Below, in pieces: positions 56,831-64,000 of a stretch of DNA of 64,000 bases (position 1 is its first letter; each line of letters opens with the position of its first letter). The stretch is from positions 62,001-126,000 of the forward strand of contig DASWZN010000044.1 in the NCBI GenBank assembly GCA_036404435.1. The letters are read 5' to 3'. The notes beneath the pieces were generated by a model that was given only the letters and a program-made list of their open reading frames with translations, ran no database searches and was not told the origin of the DNA. The translations under genes were made by a program, and so were the position numbers. The stretch comes from DASWZN01 sp036404435. Its GTDB lineage: Bacteria > Acidobacteriota > Terriglobia > Bryobacterales > Bryobacteraceae.

Positions 56831-57157
56831 TTAATCTGGGCGCCTGGCCCGGCCAACTGCCCCTCCGTCATATGGCACAAACTCGCCCTGCTCCAACATG
56901 ACTCCGCCACGATTCCAGATTTGGCAGTCATCGACCTGTCGCTTTGAGTCGTACTCGCAATGCTGCCACCAGCGCAGGGCGCCACCGACGGGCAGAGCTT
57001 CCTTGGGGACATTTCGGGGCCTACTACGCTCCACTGCATCGCTGTCAACAAGTGGCATGAGCCCTTGGGCGGCGCCGACGAGGGCGACCACCGTGATTGC
57101 GGTGAAGATGGGGCGCTTCGCGCTTCCGCGTGCGCGTTCCCTGGGCGGCGACGGCAC
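56831..57157 (-). CDS. Small membrane-anchored protein, 108 aa
   Basis: A short N-terminus then a hydrophobic helix (PIFTAITVVALVGAAQGLMP), followed by a soluble part with WWQHCEYDSKRQVDDCQIWN and GGVMLEQGEFVPYDGG. The two Cys may pair. The GTG start at 57157 follows GGGGAC. The pattern recurs as hypothetical exported proteins in Acidobacteriota. Function unknown. Confidence 0.6.
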   Translation of the reverse strand: MPSPPRERARGSAKRPIFTAITVVALVGAAQGLMPLVDSDAVERSRPRNVPKEALPVGGALRWWQHCEYDSKRQVDDCQIWNRGGVMLEQGEFVPYDGGAVGRARRPD

Positions 57158-57509
57158 AGGTCCCCATCAGTCCGTCGCCTGCCTGCTGGGTAACGGACCG
57201 CCGCCGGGCAGGTCACTACTGGCTGGACCTCGGCAACAACGGCGAGACCAGACTAGGCCGTTCGTGCTCGGGCACCCCTGGATGCCGTCAATCGGCGCAA
57301 GGCAGAACGGCTGAGGACAGTGGCGGAGTTGTTGCCTGAGATTTTGGACGCCTCACTGGCTGCCGGCAACTGGCCGAGTTGCAGCGCTTCCGAGGCACTG
57401 GAGCGGCAGGAAGCATCATCGGTAGACATGCTTCGCACCCACGCCGAATCCATGTTCTCACCTGCGGTCCCTGCGCAGTGACCGGGGACAAGAACATAGG
57501 CGGCATTTG
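57158..57509. other. Gap with a possible 53-aa reading frame
   Basis: About 350 bp. On the plus strand the frame from GTG 57320 to TGA 57481 (VAELLPEILDASLAAGNW, then ASEALERQEASSVDMLRTHA) has moderately GC-rich third positions and may be a gene fragment. Nothing else is visible. Confidence 0.35.
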
Positions 57510-59618
57510 TCAGTGAATCGCTACCGTCGCCGATGAAGATTGAGTCACCGCTGCCGCACTGGTGGCAGTCACAGTGACCGTGCTTGGATTGGGCACAGAT
57601 GAAGGAGCCGTATAGAGGCCTCCTGAGGTGATTGTGCCGACTGCGGAATTTCCCCCGACAACGCCATTCACGCTCCAAGCGACGCCGGTGTTGGTGCTAC
57701 CTGCAACCGCGGCCGTAAATTGCTGTGTCCCGGTCTTGGCCACATTGGCAGATGTGGGCGATATCGCAACAGTGATGGGACTCGCGGTGACTGTGACCGT
57801 CGCCGAGGAGAACTGACTCGGGTCAGCTGTGCTTGTGGCTTTCACCGTCACAGGGTTCTGCGTGGGGATGACTGCGGGAGCGGTATAGAGGCCAGCACTT
57901 GAGACCGTGCCCAGGGTTGCGTTTCCTCCTGCAATGCCATTCACGCTCCATGCGACCGCGGTGTTGGTGCTTCCTGTCACTGTTGCGACAAACTGCTGTG
58001 TCGCCCCTACGACAACGCTCTGAGCCGTCGGACTGATCGTCACCGCAACCCCCGAGGGCGGTCCGGGCTGGGAAGCATTCCCTTGCACCTGCACACGCTG
58101 CAAATACTCGATTTGGTCTCCAACGATAACGACACTTCCCAGAGCGAGTTTCACCAAAAGCGGACTGAACGTTCCCTTGTGGAAAACTGGGCGCTGGGAA
58201 TTCCTCACCGTTGCAGATGCACTGTCGTTCAGCGTGCTCAACAAAGCCTTTGTGTTCTTGTAGTCCTCGGATGACATTCTCTGGGCATCGACATCGAGTT
58301 GCCCCTGAGCGGCCTTCATCGTAGACGCGCTCTGCAGTTGGATCATTAGGTCTGCGAGTGCCTCGCCAAGAGCCCTTTTCTCGACAAAGACCGTCGTGAC
58401 TATTTGATAGTTATTTGGAATAATCTGGTTATCTCGGAAGCTCTGGTCATCCAAATTATTCAGCTGGCCCACGACACGGTCTGGAGCCACAATGTTAAAT
58501 GCTTCAAGAGCGGCTCCGCCGACAATAGCGCCGGCGACAGCGAAATGACTCTTTCGGGTCGGGTTCACAAAATACGGAGTAAATGAAGACATGAGCAACC
58601 CTGCTGCCTGGAGCGAATTATACAGTATGTTTCGACCGCTCAGAACAGACTCTCTCAGCAAGACAGCTCGCGTTGAAGCGTAAGTGTTGTTCGCCAAGGT
58701 GACGACGGGAGCGCCGGGCAGACTCTTGAGCCGAGTTGCAAAACCGACTCCGGCAATTTGGAGTGGGTGTCCCGAATTGTTACCAATTCGAATGGATACG
58801 CAGTATAAACTGTCTGCCACTCGTTTCCCGAATGTGTCGGAACAAATCTTCTGCCCGACGACCCCAAAACTCGCATCGACTTGGGGAGCTAACCCACTCG
58901 GAATGGGACTAGCTGTAGTGTCCAGAATTCCGAACTCTGTTTTGCCAACAGGCTTCTTGCCGTCGAAAAGGACAACTGAAAATGTGCCCGGGGCCGCACC
59001 CGGCGCAAAGGTCAGATTTGATGTCATAAAGCACTTAGAGAAGGATGGTGTCGAGAATGTAAGCCCAACACCAGTCATCCCAAGCGTATATCCGCCCGTG
59101 GCCAAGTCGAGGCCGGAGTTGTCATTGCAACCGACTACAGATACTGATACCAGCGCAGAAGATGGCAGCTTGCCGCCCGTTGGCTGTACCACCGAAGGAC
59201 TGACGCTGATGGGCACCCCTGGCGGCCTGGCTCCAGCGGGTTGGACGGTGACTGTTGCCGAAGCAGATTGGTTCGAGTCCGCGACACTTGTGGCCGTAAC
59301 TGCAACCGCGCTTGGGACAGGGACAGCGGCAGGCGCTGTGTATAGCCCTGCGGGCGAGATCGTACCGACGTTAACGTTTCCGCCCGGGACTTGGTTGACG
59401 CTCCAAGTAACGGCACCGGAAGCCGTAAACTGCTGCGTGGCCCCGATCACAACGCCTTGAGTTGTTGGACTTATTGTCACCGTAACTGAGGGCGATGCGG
59501 CTTGCGCGCTCGGAGGTGTACCAGCTGCTCCCCCTCCCTGCGCGCTGAGTGCGACGGGGGCCAGGGATGCGAAGAGGAGTTTCCACAGCAACCTGGCTTT
59601 GATCTGGCGATGTGCCAT
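57510..59618 (-). CDS. Large exported protein with bacterial Ig-like repeats, 702 aa
   Basis: Signal peptide LLWKLLFASLAPVALSAQ. At least three Ig-like units share the pattern V-T-I-S-P-T, then V-V-x-G-A-T-Q-Q-F, then A-V-T-W-S-V-N and G-L-Y-T-A-P: one near the N-terminus and two at the C-terminus, flanking a unique central region of about 400 residues with 4 Cys. The last domain ends near the stop. ATG 59618 follows AAGGAAGG. Probably a surface protein or adhesin; nothing identifies the ligand. Confidence 0.78.
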   Translation of the reverse strand: MAHRQIKARLLWKLLFASLAPVALSAQGGGAAGTPPSAQAASPSVTVTISPTTQGVVIGATQQFTASGAVTWSVNQVPGGNVNVGTISPAGLYTAPAAVPVPSAVAVTATSVADSNQSASATVTVQPAGARPPGVPISVSPSVVQPTGGKLPSSALVSVSVVGCNDNSGLDLATGGYTLGMTGVGLTFSTPSFSKCFMTSNLTFAPGAAPGTFSVVLFDGKKPVGKTEFGILDTTASPIPSGLAPQVDASFGVVGQKICSDTFGKRVADSLYCVSIRIGNNSGHPLQIAGVGFATRLKSLPGAPVVTLANNTYASTRAVLLRESVLSGRNILYNSLQAAGLLMSSFTPYFVNPTRKSHFAVAGAIVGGAALEAFNIVAPDRVVGQLNNLDDQSFRDNQIIPNNYQIVTTVFVEKRALGEALADLMIQLQSASTMKAAQGQLDVDAQRMSSEDYKNTKALLSTLNDSASATVRNSQRPVFHKGTFSPLLVKLALGSVVIVGDQIEYLQRVQVQGNASQPGPPSGVAVTISPTAQSVVVGATQQFVATVTGSTNTAVAWSVNGIAGGNATLGTVSSAGLYTAPAVIPTQNPVTVKATSTADPSQFSSATVTVTASPITVAISPTSANVAKTGTQQFTAAVAGSTNTGVAWSVNGVVGGNSAVGTITSGGLYTAPSSVPNPSTVTVTATSAAAVTQSSSATVAIH

Positions 59619-60242
59619 ATAGGCCTTCCTTTTGCGGCGCTTTTTCGCTGGAAAGACGTGTGCTATCCGGAACGTCCATTTTGGACTCCGCAATTATTGT
59701 TCAGTATACACCGAGATGTGATCCTCTGATCCGGCGCACTGCGGTGGTTTTTCGGAAGTCGTCGTTCCCTCAGGGCGCAGTTGTCGCCCTGCCAGAGAAC
59801 GCCAAGACCGGTAACTCCTGCCTCTTCAGCATATTCCACAGACATTTCATCGCTCGAACCTCCTACTGGCCTGATTTCGCTGCGCCCATGGCTGGCAGCT
59901 ACCCCGTCAGCGTCGGCAAGGTGGCGATCCGTCCTATCGAGGAGCCGCCTGGTCAGTGGCTCTCGAAGTCGCGGGAATTCCCATCTCGCCGCAGAGACGA
60001 TCGAGTTGGCGCCGCTCTAGACGCGCCCGGATTCGCTCCAGCGCGGTGGAGTATAGGCCGAAGCATGGTGCGCCGTCCTGGCGGCCTGCATTTGATCCCG
60101 AATGTTGAACCCTGTGGGTTCGTTGCACGCAGAATCATCTACACCACCGGCGCCGGACCCCGAACCTCGGGGGATCGGTGACCTGCTAGGCCGTCCGAGA
60201 CGCTCGGCATCAATGGAAAAAGCACTGCCGGAGGTCCCGATG
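59619..60242. other. Gap between the Ig-repeat gene and the toxin module
   Basis: About 620 bp without a convincing gene. On the minus strand a frame near 59934-60128 (STALERIRARLERRQLDRLC) is helical and could be a small remnant; a 26-aa frame starting MKCLWNMLKRQELPVLAFSG is unlikely to be real. No strong hairpin or repeat was seen. Confidence 0.4.
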
Positions 60243-60248
60243 TATAAT
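60243..60248 (+). promoter_or_regulatory. Possible -10 box for a leaderless transcript
   Basis: TATAAT (60243-60248) lies only 7 bp before the ATG at 60256, so transcription would start at or next to the start codon. No clear -35 box is present. Confidence 0.4.
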
Positions 60249-60255
60249 CGCTTGC

Positions 60256-61062
60256 ATGACCGGAGCTTACGGGAAATTGCTGACTAGCATTCTGATTGGG
60301 GCAGCGGGTAGTCTTGTCGCAGCGGCCGTGATGTTGGGTCTCGGGCAGCGTTTTGCAAAGGAAAAGGTCAGATGGAAGAACGTGATCCTCACAGTTGTTG
60401 TTGCGGCCGGATTGTCAATTGCCGCGGCGTTCATGGGTTTCGACATTCATTATGCTGTTCCAAACTTGGACTACCTCCCGTTGGCGGAGGCCGAAGATCG
60501 GCTTGCGGCACAGCACCTGGATTCAGTCGCGGCTCCAGTTGAGAACCCCGGTATCGAGCCGGGCCGCGTCGTGCCGAAATCACAGAGCCTATCCCCGGGG
60601 CTCCTCGTCCAGTCGGGCACCACATTATCTTTCAGCGTCAGCGACGAAGGAACGAACAGTTTGGACTATCCGCACACGAACGGTCAGGTTGATTGCGTCA
60701 GGAAACAAGAGGGATTCTGCACCATCTCTGTGGAGGGCAGGGATTCTGCGTTGGTTTCGAGTGGCCAGCTCAGATCGCTCCTGTGGACAAAGTCGCGGGA
60801 ATCCGGCTGGTACCTTCAAGACCAGGGCTCGACACAAACGGAGCTAATCCGCCCGGACCGTACGTGGAGGAGGCAGGCACAAGTTGGGAATTCAAGGTAC
60901 GCCCCATCTGACGGCGAGCTCGTTGACCTTGCACTGACTGTTGTCTCGAGCAGCAGGGAAAGAGACGTTGGAAAGCAGCGGGGGCAATCATTCCGAGAAC
61001 CAGAGGGCTGGCCGATATCCACCGCAGAGCGCGTGGCTATCCGGCTTGTAGGAGGACAATGA
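60256..61062 (+). CDS. Membrane protein with an extracytoplasmic PASTA-like domain
   Basis: A 268-aa protein. Two N-terminal helices (LTSILIGAAGSLVAAAVMLG; VILTVVVAAGLSIAAAFMGF), then residues about 67-129 as a PASTA-like fold: VPNLDYLPLAEAEDRLAAQH, then GRVVPKSQSLSPGLLVQSGT and L-S-F-S-V-S. The rest is a mixed region (DCVRKQEGFCTISVEGRD with two Cys). PASTA domains bind peptidoglycan or beta-lactams. Its stop is 1 bp from the RHS start, so it probably shares its operon. It may position or sense cell wall for the toxin module (inference). Confidence 0.7.
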   Translation: MTGAYGKLLTSILIGAAGSLVAAAVMLGLGQRFAKEKVRWKNVILTVVVAAGLSIAAAFMGFDIHYAVPNLDYLPLAEAEDRLAAQHLDSVAAPVENPGIEPGRVVPKSQSLSPGLLVQSGTTLSFSVSDEGTNSLDYPHTNGQVDCVRKQEGFCTISVEGRDSALVSSGQLRSLLWTKSRESGWYLQDQGSTQTELIRPDRTWRRQAQVGNSRYAPSDGELVDLALTVVSSSRERDVGKQRGQSFREPEGWPISTAERVAIRLVGGQ

Positions 61063-61063
61063 A

Positions 61064-62377
61064 ATGGAAAGCGCCATTGAAGGTATTGTGTTGGCGTTTG
61101 CACTGCTCTACACGCCCGCCGAATTAGCGTTGGCCGGACTGTCCCAACAGCCGTATGACCCTGCTGGCCAGCTCTCGGCCATCACGTACATGGCGGGAGC
61201 GGTCCGACTTGGCGATTTGGCATACGACTACGATCTCACTGGTCACCGGGACCTTATAACGGGTAGCTTCGCACGGACCGCCTTGCCAGCCGCTATGAGC
61301 GGCGCTGCTTATGATGCCGACAACCGGCTTGTGGATGTTGGATCGGCAAGCTTGTCGTACGACGCCAACGGCAACACTTTGAGCGACAGCAAAAGCACGT
61401 ACGGATGGAATGCTCGTGGTGAGTTGGTTATAATGGGCGGCGTACAATTTGCATACGACGGTATCGGGCGGAGGACGGGAGTAACGATTTCGGCCGTTAC
61501 GACGAACTATTTATACGACGGCGTCAACCCAGTTCAGGAACAGGTGGGCGCGGCTCCGGTTCTCAATCTCTTGACGGCAGGAGTCGATGAGTACTTGGCG
61601 CGGACGGACTCGAGCGGAGGCTCGATGTTCCTTACGGACGCCATGGGCAGCACGATTGCAATGACGGATCAGGCAGCTAAGGTGACGACGCAGTTCACGT
61701 ATGATCCTTTCGGAGGCACCAGTTCTACGGGCGCTGGCGGCGCAAGCAACCTGAATTTCACTGGCCGCGAGTTAGATACAACTGGGCTGTATTATTACCG
61801 GGCAAGATACTATAATCCGCAGCTCGAAAGGTTCGTGAGTGAGGATCCATTAAGATTTATGGGAGGTGTTAACTTCTATCGATATGCACTTGACGCTCCG
61901 ACGATGTTTAAGGATGCTTCTGGCCTGACGGTTACGTGCTACTACGGGCAAAACACTGGAATGTTGGTGTGTTTTGACGACAGCTCCCATGAACAGGTTG
62001 TGGACGTTCATGGTTATGCCGGGGGCAACGAGGGTCAGGTCCCGAGATGTGTCAACAACTCAGACTGCCAGTACACTGAGGATACGGGGCCGCTTCCATG
62101 GGGCGTCTACAAGATTGGCGCAGCCACGAACCGTATGGGCCCGCTCTCCTTACCCCTGACGCCAGTAGCCGGGACTCCCGACAATGGGCGGCCTGGGGGC
62201 TATTATATGCATGGTTGTAAACGCCCGGGCCAAACGTGCTCTCAAGGTTGCGTTGTTGTGCCGCCTGGGGCAAGGCAAACGATCAATGATTCGGGTGGTG
62301 GGACCCTCATGGTCTCACCGAACGGCTGGGGGCCCGATCCCATCTACGCTTGCGGCGCGTTTGGGTGTTTGATATGA
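61064..62377 (+). CDS. Short RHS-repeat protein with C-terminal L,D-transpeptidase-like (Tlde1-type) toxin domain
   Basis: A 437-aa protein. A hydrophobic N-terminus (GIVLAFALLYTPAELALAGL), YD repeats (AAYDADNRLVDVGSASLSYDANGNTL), then the RHS core-associated block: T-Y-D-P-F-G-G, F-T-G-R-E-L-D-T-T-G-L-Y-Y-Y-R-A-R-Y-Y-N-P and R-F-V-S-E-D-P. After about residue 290 comes a Cys-rich domain with GPLPWGVYKIG and H383 in YYMHGCKRPG, then S393-Q-G-C396-V. The H...SxGC arrangement is that of L,D-transpeptidase-fold Tlde1 effectors, which attack peptidoglycan. Start decided by GGAGG at 61051. The next gene overlaps by ATGA. Confidence 0.75.
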   Translation: MESAIEGIVLAFALLYTPAELALAGLSQQPYDPAGQLSAITYMAGAVRLGDLAYDYDLTGHRDLITGSFARTALPAAMSGAAYDADNRLVDVGSASLSYDANGNTLSDSKSTYGWNARGELVIMGGVQFAYDGIGRRTGVTISAVTTNYLYDGVNPVQEQVGAAPVLNLLTAGVDEYLARTDSSGGSMFLTDAMGSTIAMTDQAAKVTTQFTYDPFGGTSSTGAGGASNLNFTGRELDTTGLYYYRARYYNPQLERFVSEDPLRFMGGVNFYRYALDAPTMFKDASGLTVTCYYGQNTGMLVCFDDSSHEQVVDVHGYAGGNEGQVPRCVNNSDCQYTEDTGPLPWGVYKIGAATNRMGPLSLPLTPVAGTPDNGRPGGYYMHGCKRPGQTCSQGCVVVPPGARQTINDSGGGTLMVSPNGWGPDPIYACGAFGCLI

Positions 62378-63072
62378 AGAGAGATCCTCTGAGTCTAGCT
62401 GCACCTTGGTTTGTCGCTCTTGCTGTGTTTCTGGGCGGAATGGCGGTGCGTACGGAACTCCGGGGAGAAGGAGAGGCGTCGATTTTTGAGACGGAGTATT
62501 CCTGTCGTGCCACGGGGGCGCAGAGTAGCCTTCGGCGAGCAGATTTGACAGTGCTGGGCTTCACGATCGGCGCTTCCACCATTCGGGACGTTCAGAAGCG
62601 TTTTCCGCGTACTCAACTCGGCAAGCTGGCCCATGAGGAGGAGGCCGAAAGGGGTGTTTGCGTCAAGAACGACCAAGGGATGGCAGTGGTTTTTGCGACG
62701 AGTGTCATGGGGGCTCCGGACACGCTTGTCGCTGTTTATCTGGCACCGGTTGCCCTCGTTGAAAGTTCCAAGCTTTCTTGCGAGAATGTCGGACTTCCAT
62801 CAACGGCGTTTTCGTCGCGCAGTGGCATTCGGGTTGGAGGCACGAGTTCCGAGCTAAGCAAGGCTATACGCTCAGGAGTGCCAGCCGACGGTACCTTCTG
62901 CGCTGCTTATGAGATCGCCAGCAGCCGGGGCCCACTGCAGATCAGCAAGGCTGAAAGGACCGAGGGCGTGGACTTTACAGAGGCAGAGGGTCAAACTGCG
63001 GCGGGTCGACTCCGATGGGTCAAATTGGTTGGTATAGCCTCAGACGTGGGTGTTCGGTCTCGGCCGCGCTGA
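62374..63072 (+). CDS. Exported/membrane-anchored protein, candidate immunity protein for the RHS toxin
   Basis: A 232-aa protein with an N-terminal hydrophobic segment (SLAAPWFVALAVFLGGMAV) that would place the rest in the periplasm. The mature part has two similar segments: LGFTIGASTIRDVQKRFPRT and SGIRVGGTSSELSKAIRSGV. Its ATG overlaps the RHS stop (ATGA), so it is coupled. Immunity proteins of periplasmic peptidoglycan-attacking effectors are periplasmic and encoded immediately downstream; this gene meets both conditions. No known immunity family is recognised. Confidence 0.6.
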   Translation: MKRDPLSLAAPWFVALAVFLGGMAVRTELRGEGEASIFETEYSCRATGAQSSLRRADLTVLGFTIGASTIRDVQKRFPRTQLGKLAHEEEAERGVCVKNDQGMAVVFATSVMGAPDTLVAVYLAPVALVESSKLSCENVGLPSTAFSSRSGIRVGGTSSELSKAIRSGVPADGTFCAAYEIASSRGPLQISKAERTEGVDFTEAEGQTAAGRLRWVKLVGIASDVGVRSRPR

Positions 63073-63121
63073 TCGCATGCGCAGGTGTCGGTCGCCACAA
63101 TCGAATTGGGAGCAGTCCGGG

Positions 63122-63928
63122 AGGTTCTGGGCCACGTTAAGCGCGCGGATTTCGGAGATGATGTCGTCGCCTCGCCGGGCGCGAGAGGCGCGCGAGGCGT
63201 CTTCGGCTAGGCGGGAGAGAGCATGCGAACGTCTCTCGAAGCTGCTGGACCACCCACTCGGCCGTCGGGTGCACGGTCACGTTGAAGTGCAGGATCTTGC
63301 GCCTTCCGTGATCGATCGCGAAGAAGCAGTACAGCAGGCGGAAGGTCATGGTCGGCACAGTGAAGAAGTCGATCGCGGCAATCGCCTCGCGATGGCTTCT
63401 CAGAAACGCGAGCCAGTTCTTGGCGGCGTCGCCGGGCCGCGGCAGCCTGCGCGCCAGGTAGCGCGACACGGTGCGTTCCGAAATGTCGAAGTCCAGCTTC
63501 AGAAGTTCGCCGTGAATTCTGGGAGCGCCCCAGGAGGGATTCTCGCGCGCCACGCGCCGGACGATATCGAACACGTCGGCGCCGATCTTGCGCCCGTCGC
63601 CACACGAGCTCAGGCGCCAGTAGAGCCGAAAGCCGCCGCGATGCCATCCAACAACGGTTTCGGGCTTGACCAGGATGAGCGCTTCCATCCAGCGCGGCCA
63701 GATCCGCCGCAGCACGATTCAGAACATGCGGTCAACACCGTTGAGTCGGGGCCTTGGATGCTTGCGCTTGAGCACGGCCACTTGCTGGCGCAAGGCGAGA
63801 ATCTCGAGACCAAGGTCGTGGGGTGTGCGAAGGAACGTGCACAGGTATCTCCTGCCGCTCGATTTCGCGCCCATGGTGACTGTCCGCGAAAGGGTGCGCT
63901 TCCCGGATGTAGACGATTCTGTAGGCAT
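63122..63928 (-). pseudogene. Decayed IS transposase (integrase-core, IS481/IS3-like)
   Basis: The N-terminal frame has LEILALRQQVAVLKRK, then LNGVDRMF and a TGA at 63719-63721 where the family has Trp. The same frame continues VLRRIWPRWMEALILVKPET, VVGWHRGGFRLYWR, NPSWGAPRIHGELLKL and IDFFTVPTMTFRLLYCFFAI with the DDE-fold Asp. After VVQQLRETFA the frame shifts; GDDIISEIRALNVA appears in another frame near 63150, then the sequence diverges before the last catalytic residues. The gene is therefore inactive. No terminal inverted repeat is found in the window. Confidence 0.8.
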
Positions 63929-64000
63929 CAGCGCACCGGCGCTCCAACGACTTCAATGGACCTCAACAAGCGAATTGCAAGTCACTCATTACAAAGTAGA
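63929..64000. other. Window end, no feature seen
   Basis: The last 72 bp hold no frame or repeat that can be supported; the upstream end of the IS remnant may lie here. Confidence 0.4.

Noticed and set aside
59612..60181. A 189-aa plus-strand frame in the gap before the toxin module
   Set aside because: It overlaps the start and upstream region of the Ig-repeat gene, lacks a ribosome binding site and has no codon bias or motif.

Overview
The window looks like chromosome of an Acidobacteriota bacterium, most likely Bryobacterales/Solibacter-like. The signs are high GC with strongly GC-rich third codon positions, a TonB-dependent receptor with an N-terminal carboxypeptidase-regulatory-like domain, secreted Ig-repeat proteins, a PEP-CTERM protein, and many short dispersed palindromic repeats between genes. 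This assignment is an inference from gene content; no 16S rRNA gene is present.

Layout. 1-2145: end of a phosphoesterase and an orphan amino-acid-type solute-binding protein. 2120-5672 (minus): hemE-hemH-hemY haem genes. 5818-11517 (minus): the translation/transcription operon rimP-nusA-infB-DUF503-rbfA. 11757-14673: MFS transporter, TPR protein, YHS protein. 14697-22232: a complete Kdp potassium system, with a shortened sensor kinase and its regulator, a probable operator of four 11-bp repeats, then a Usp-like gene, a 27-aa peptide, kdpF, kdpA, kdpB and kdpC. 22402-26428: serine hydrolase and TonB-dependent receptor. 26471-31002: malate/tartrate-type dehydrogenase, YggX-like protein, ATP-grasp protein, proS. 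31233-36409: GH29 fucosidase, a PGI-like protein, rph and rdgB. 36568-39328: lutABC lactate oxidation. 39426-47064: secreted proteins, coaX, birA, nadC and valS, with several long hairpin repeats between them. 47640-47714: tRNA-Asn.

After about 47.2 kb the window becomes accessory. It holds broken small genes, a phage-like cluster (ParB-methyltransferase, DUF3489 protein, small-terminase-like protein, four small proteins sharing an N-terminal RR-x-x-LE-x-x-L helix), a PEP-CTERM protein, three large secreted or Ig-like proteins, and a PASTA/RHS/putative immunity module at 60.26-63.07 kb. The RHS protein carries a C-terminal L,D-transpeptidase-like (Tlde1-type) domain. The window ends in a decayed IS transposase.

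The best candidates for further work are the RHS-Tlde1-like toxin with its coupled downstream periplasmic protein, the tandem small-protein family beside the terminase-like gene, the 11-bp-periodic Kdp operator with a split KdpD, and two kinds of palindromic element: 77-bp hairpins built of 10-bp units, and a 26-bp palindrome flanked by 8-bp direct repeats at the tRNA-Asn promoter. All functions are read from sequence by eye; no database search was run.
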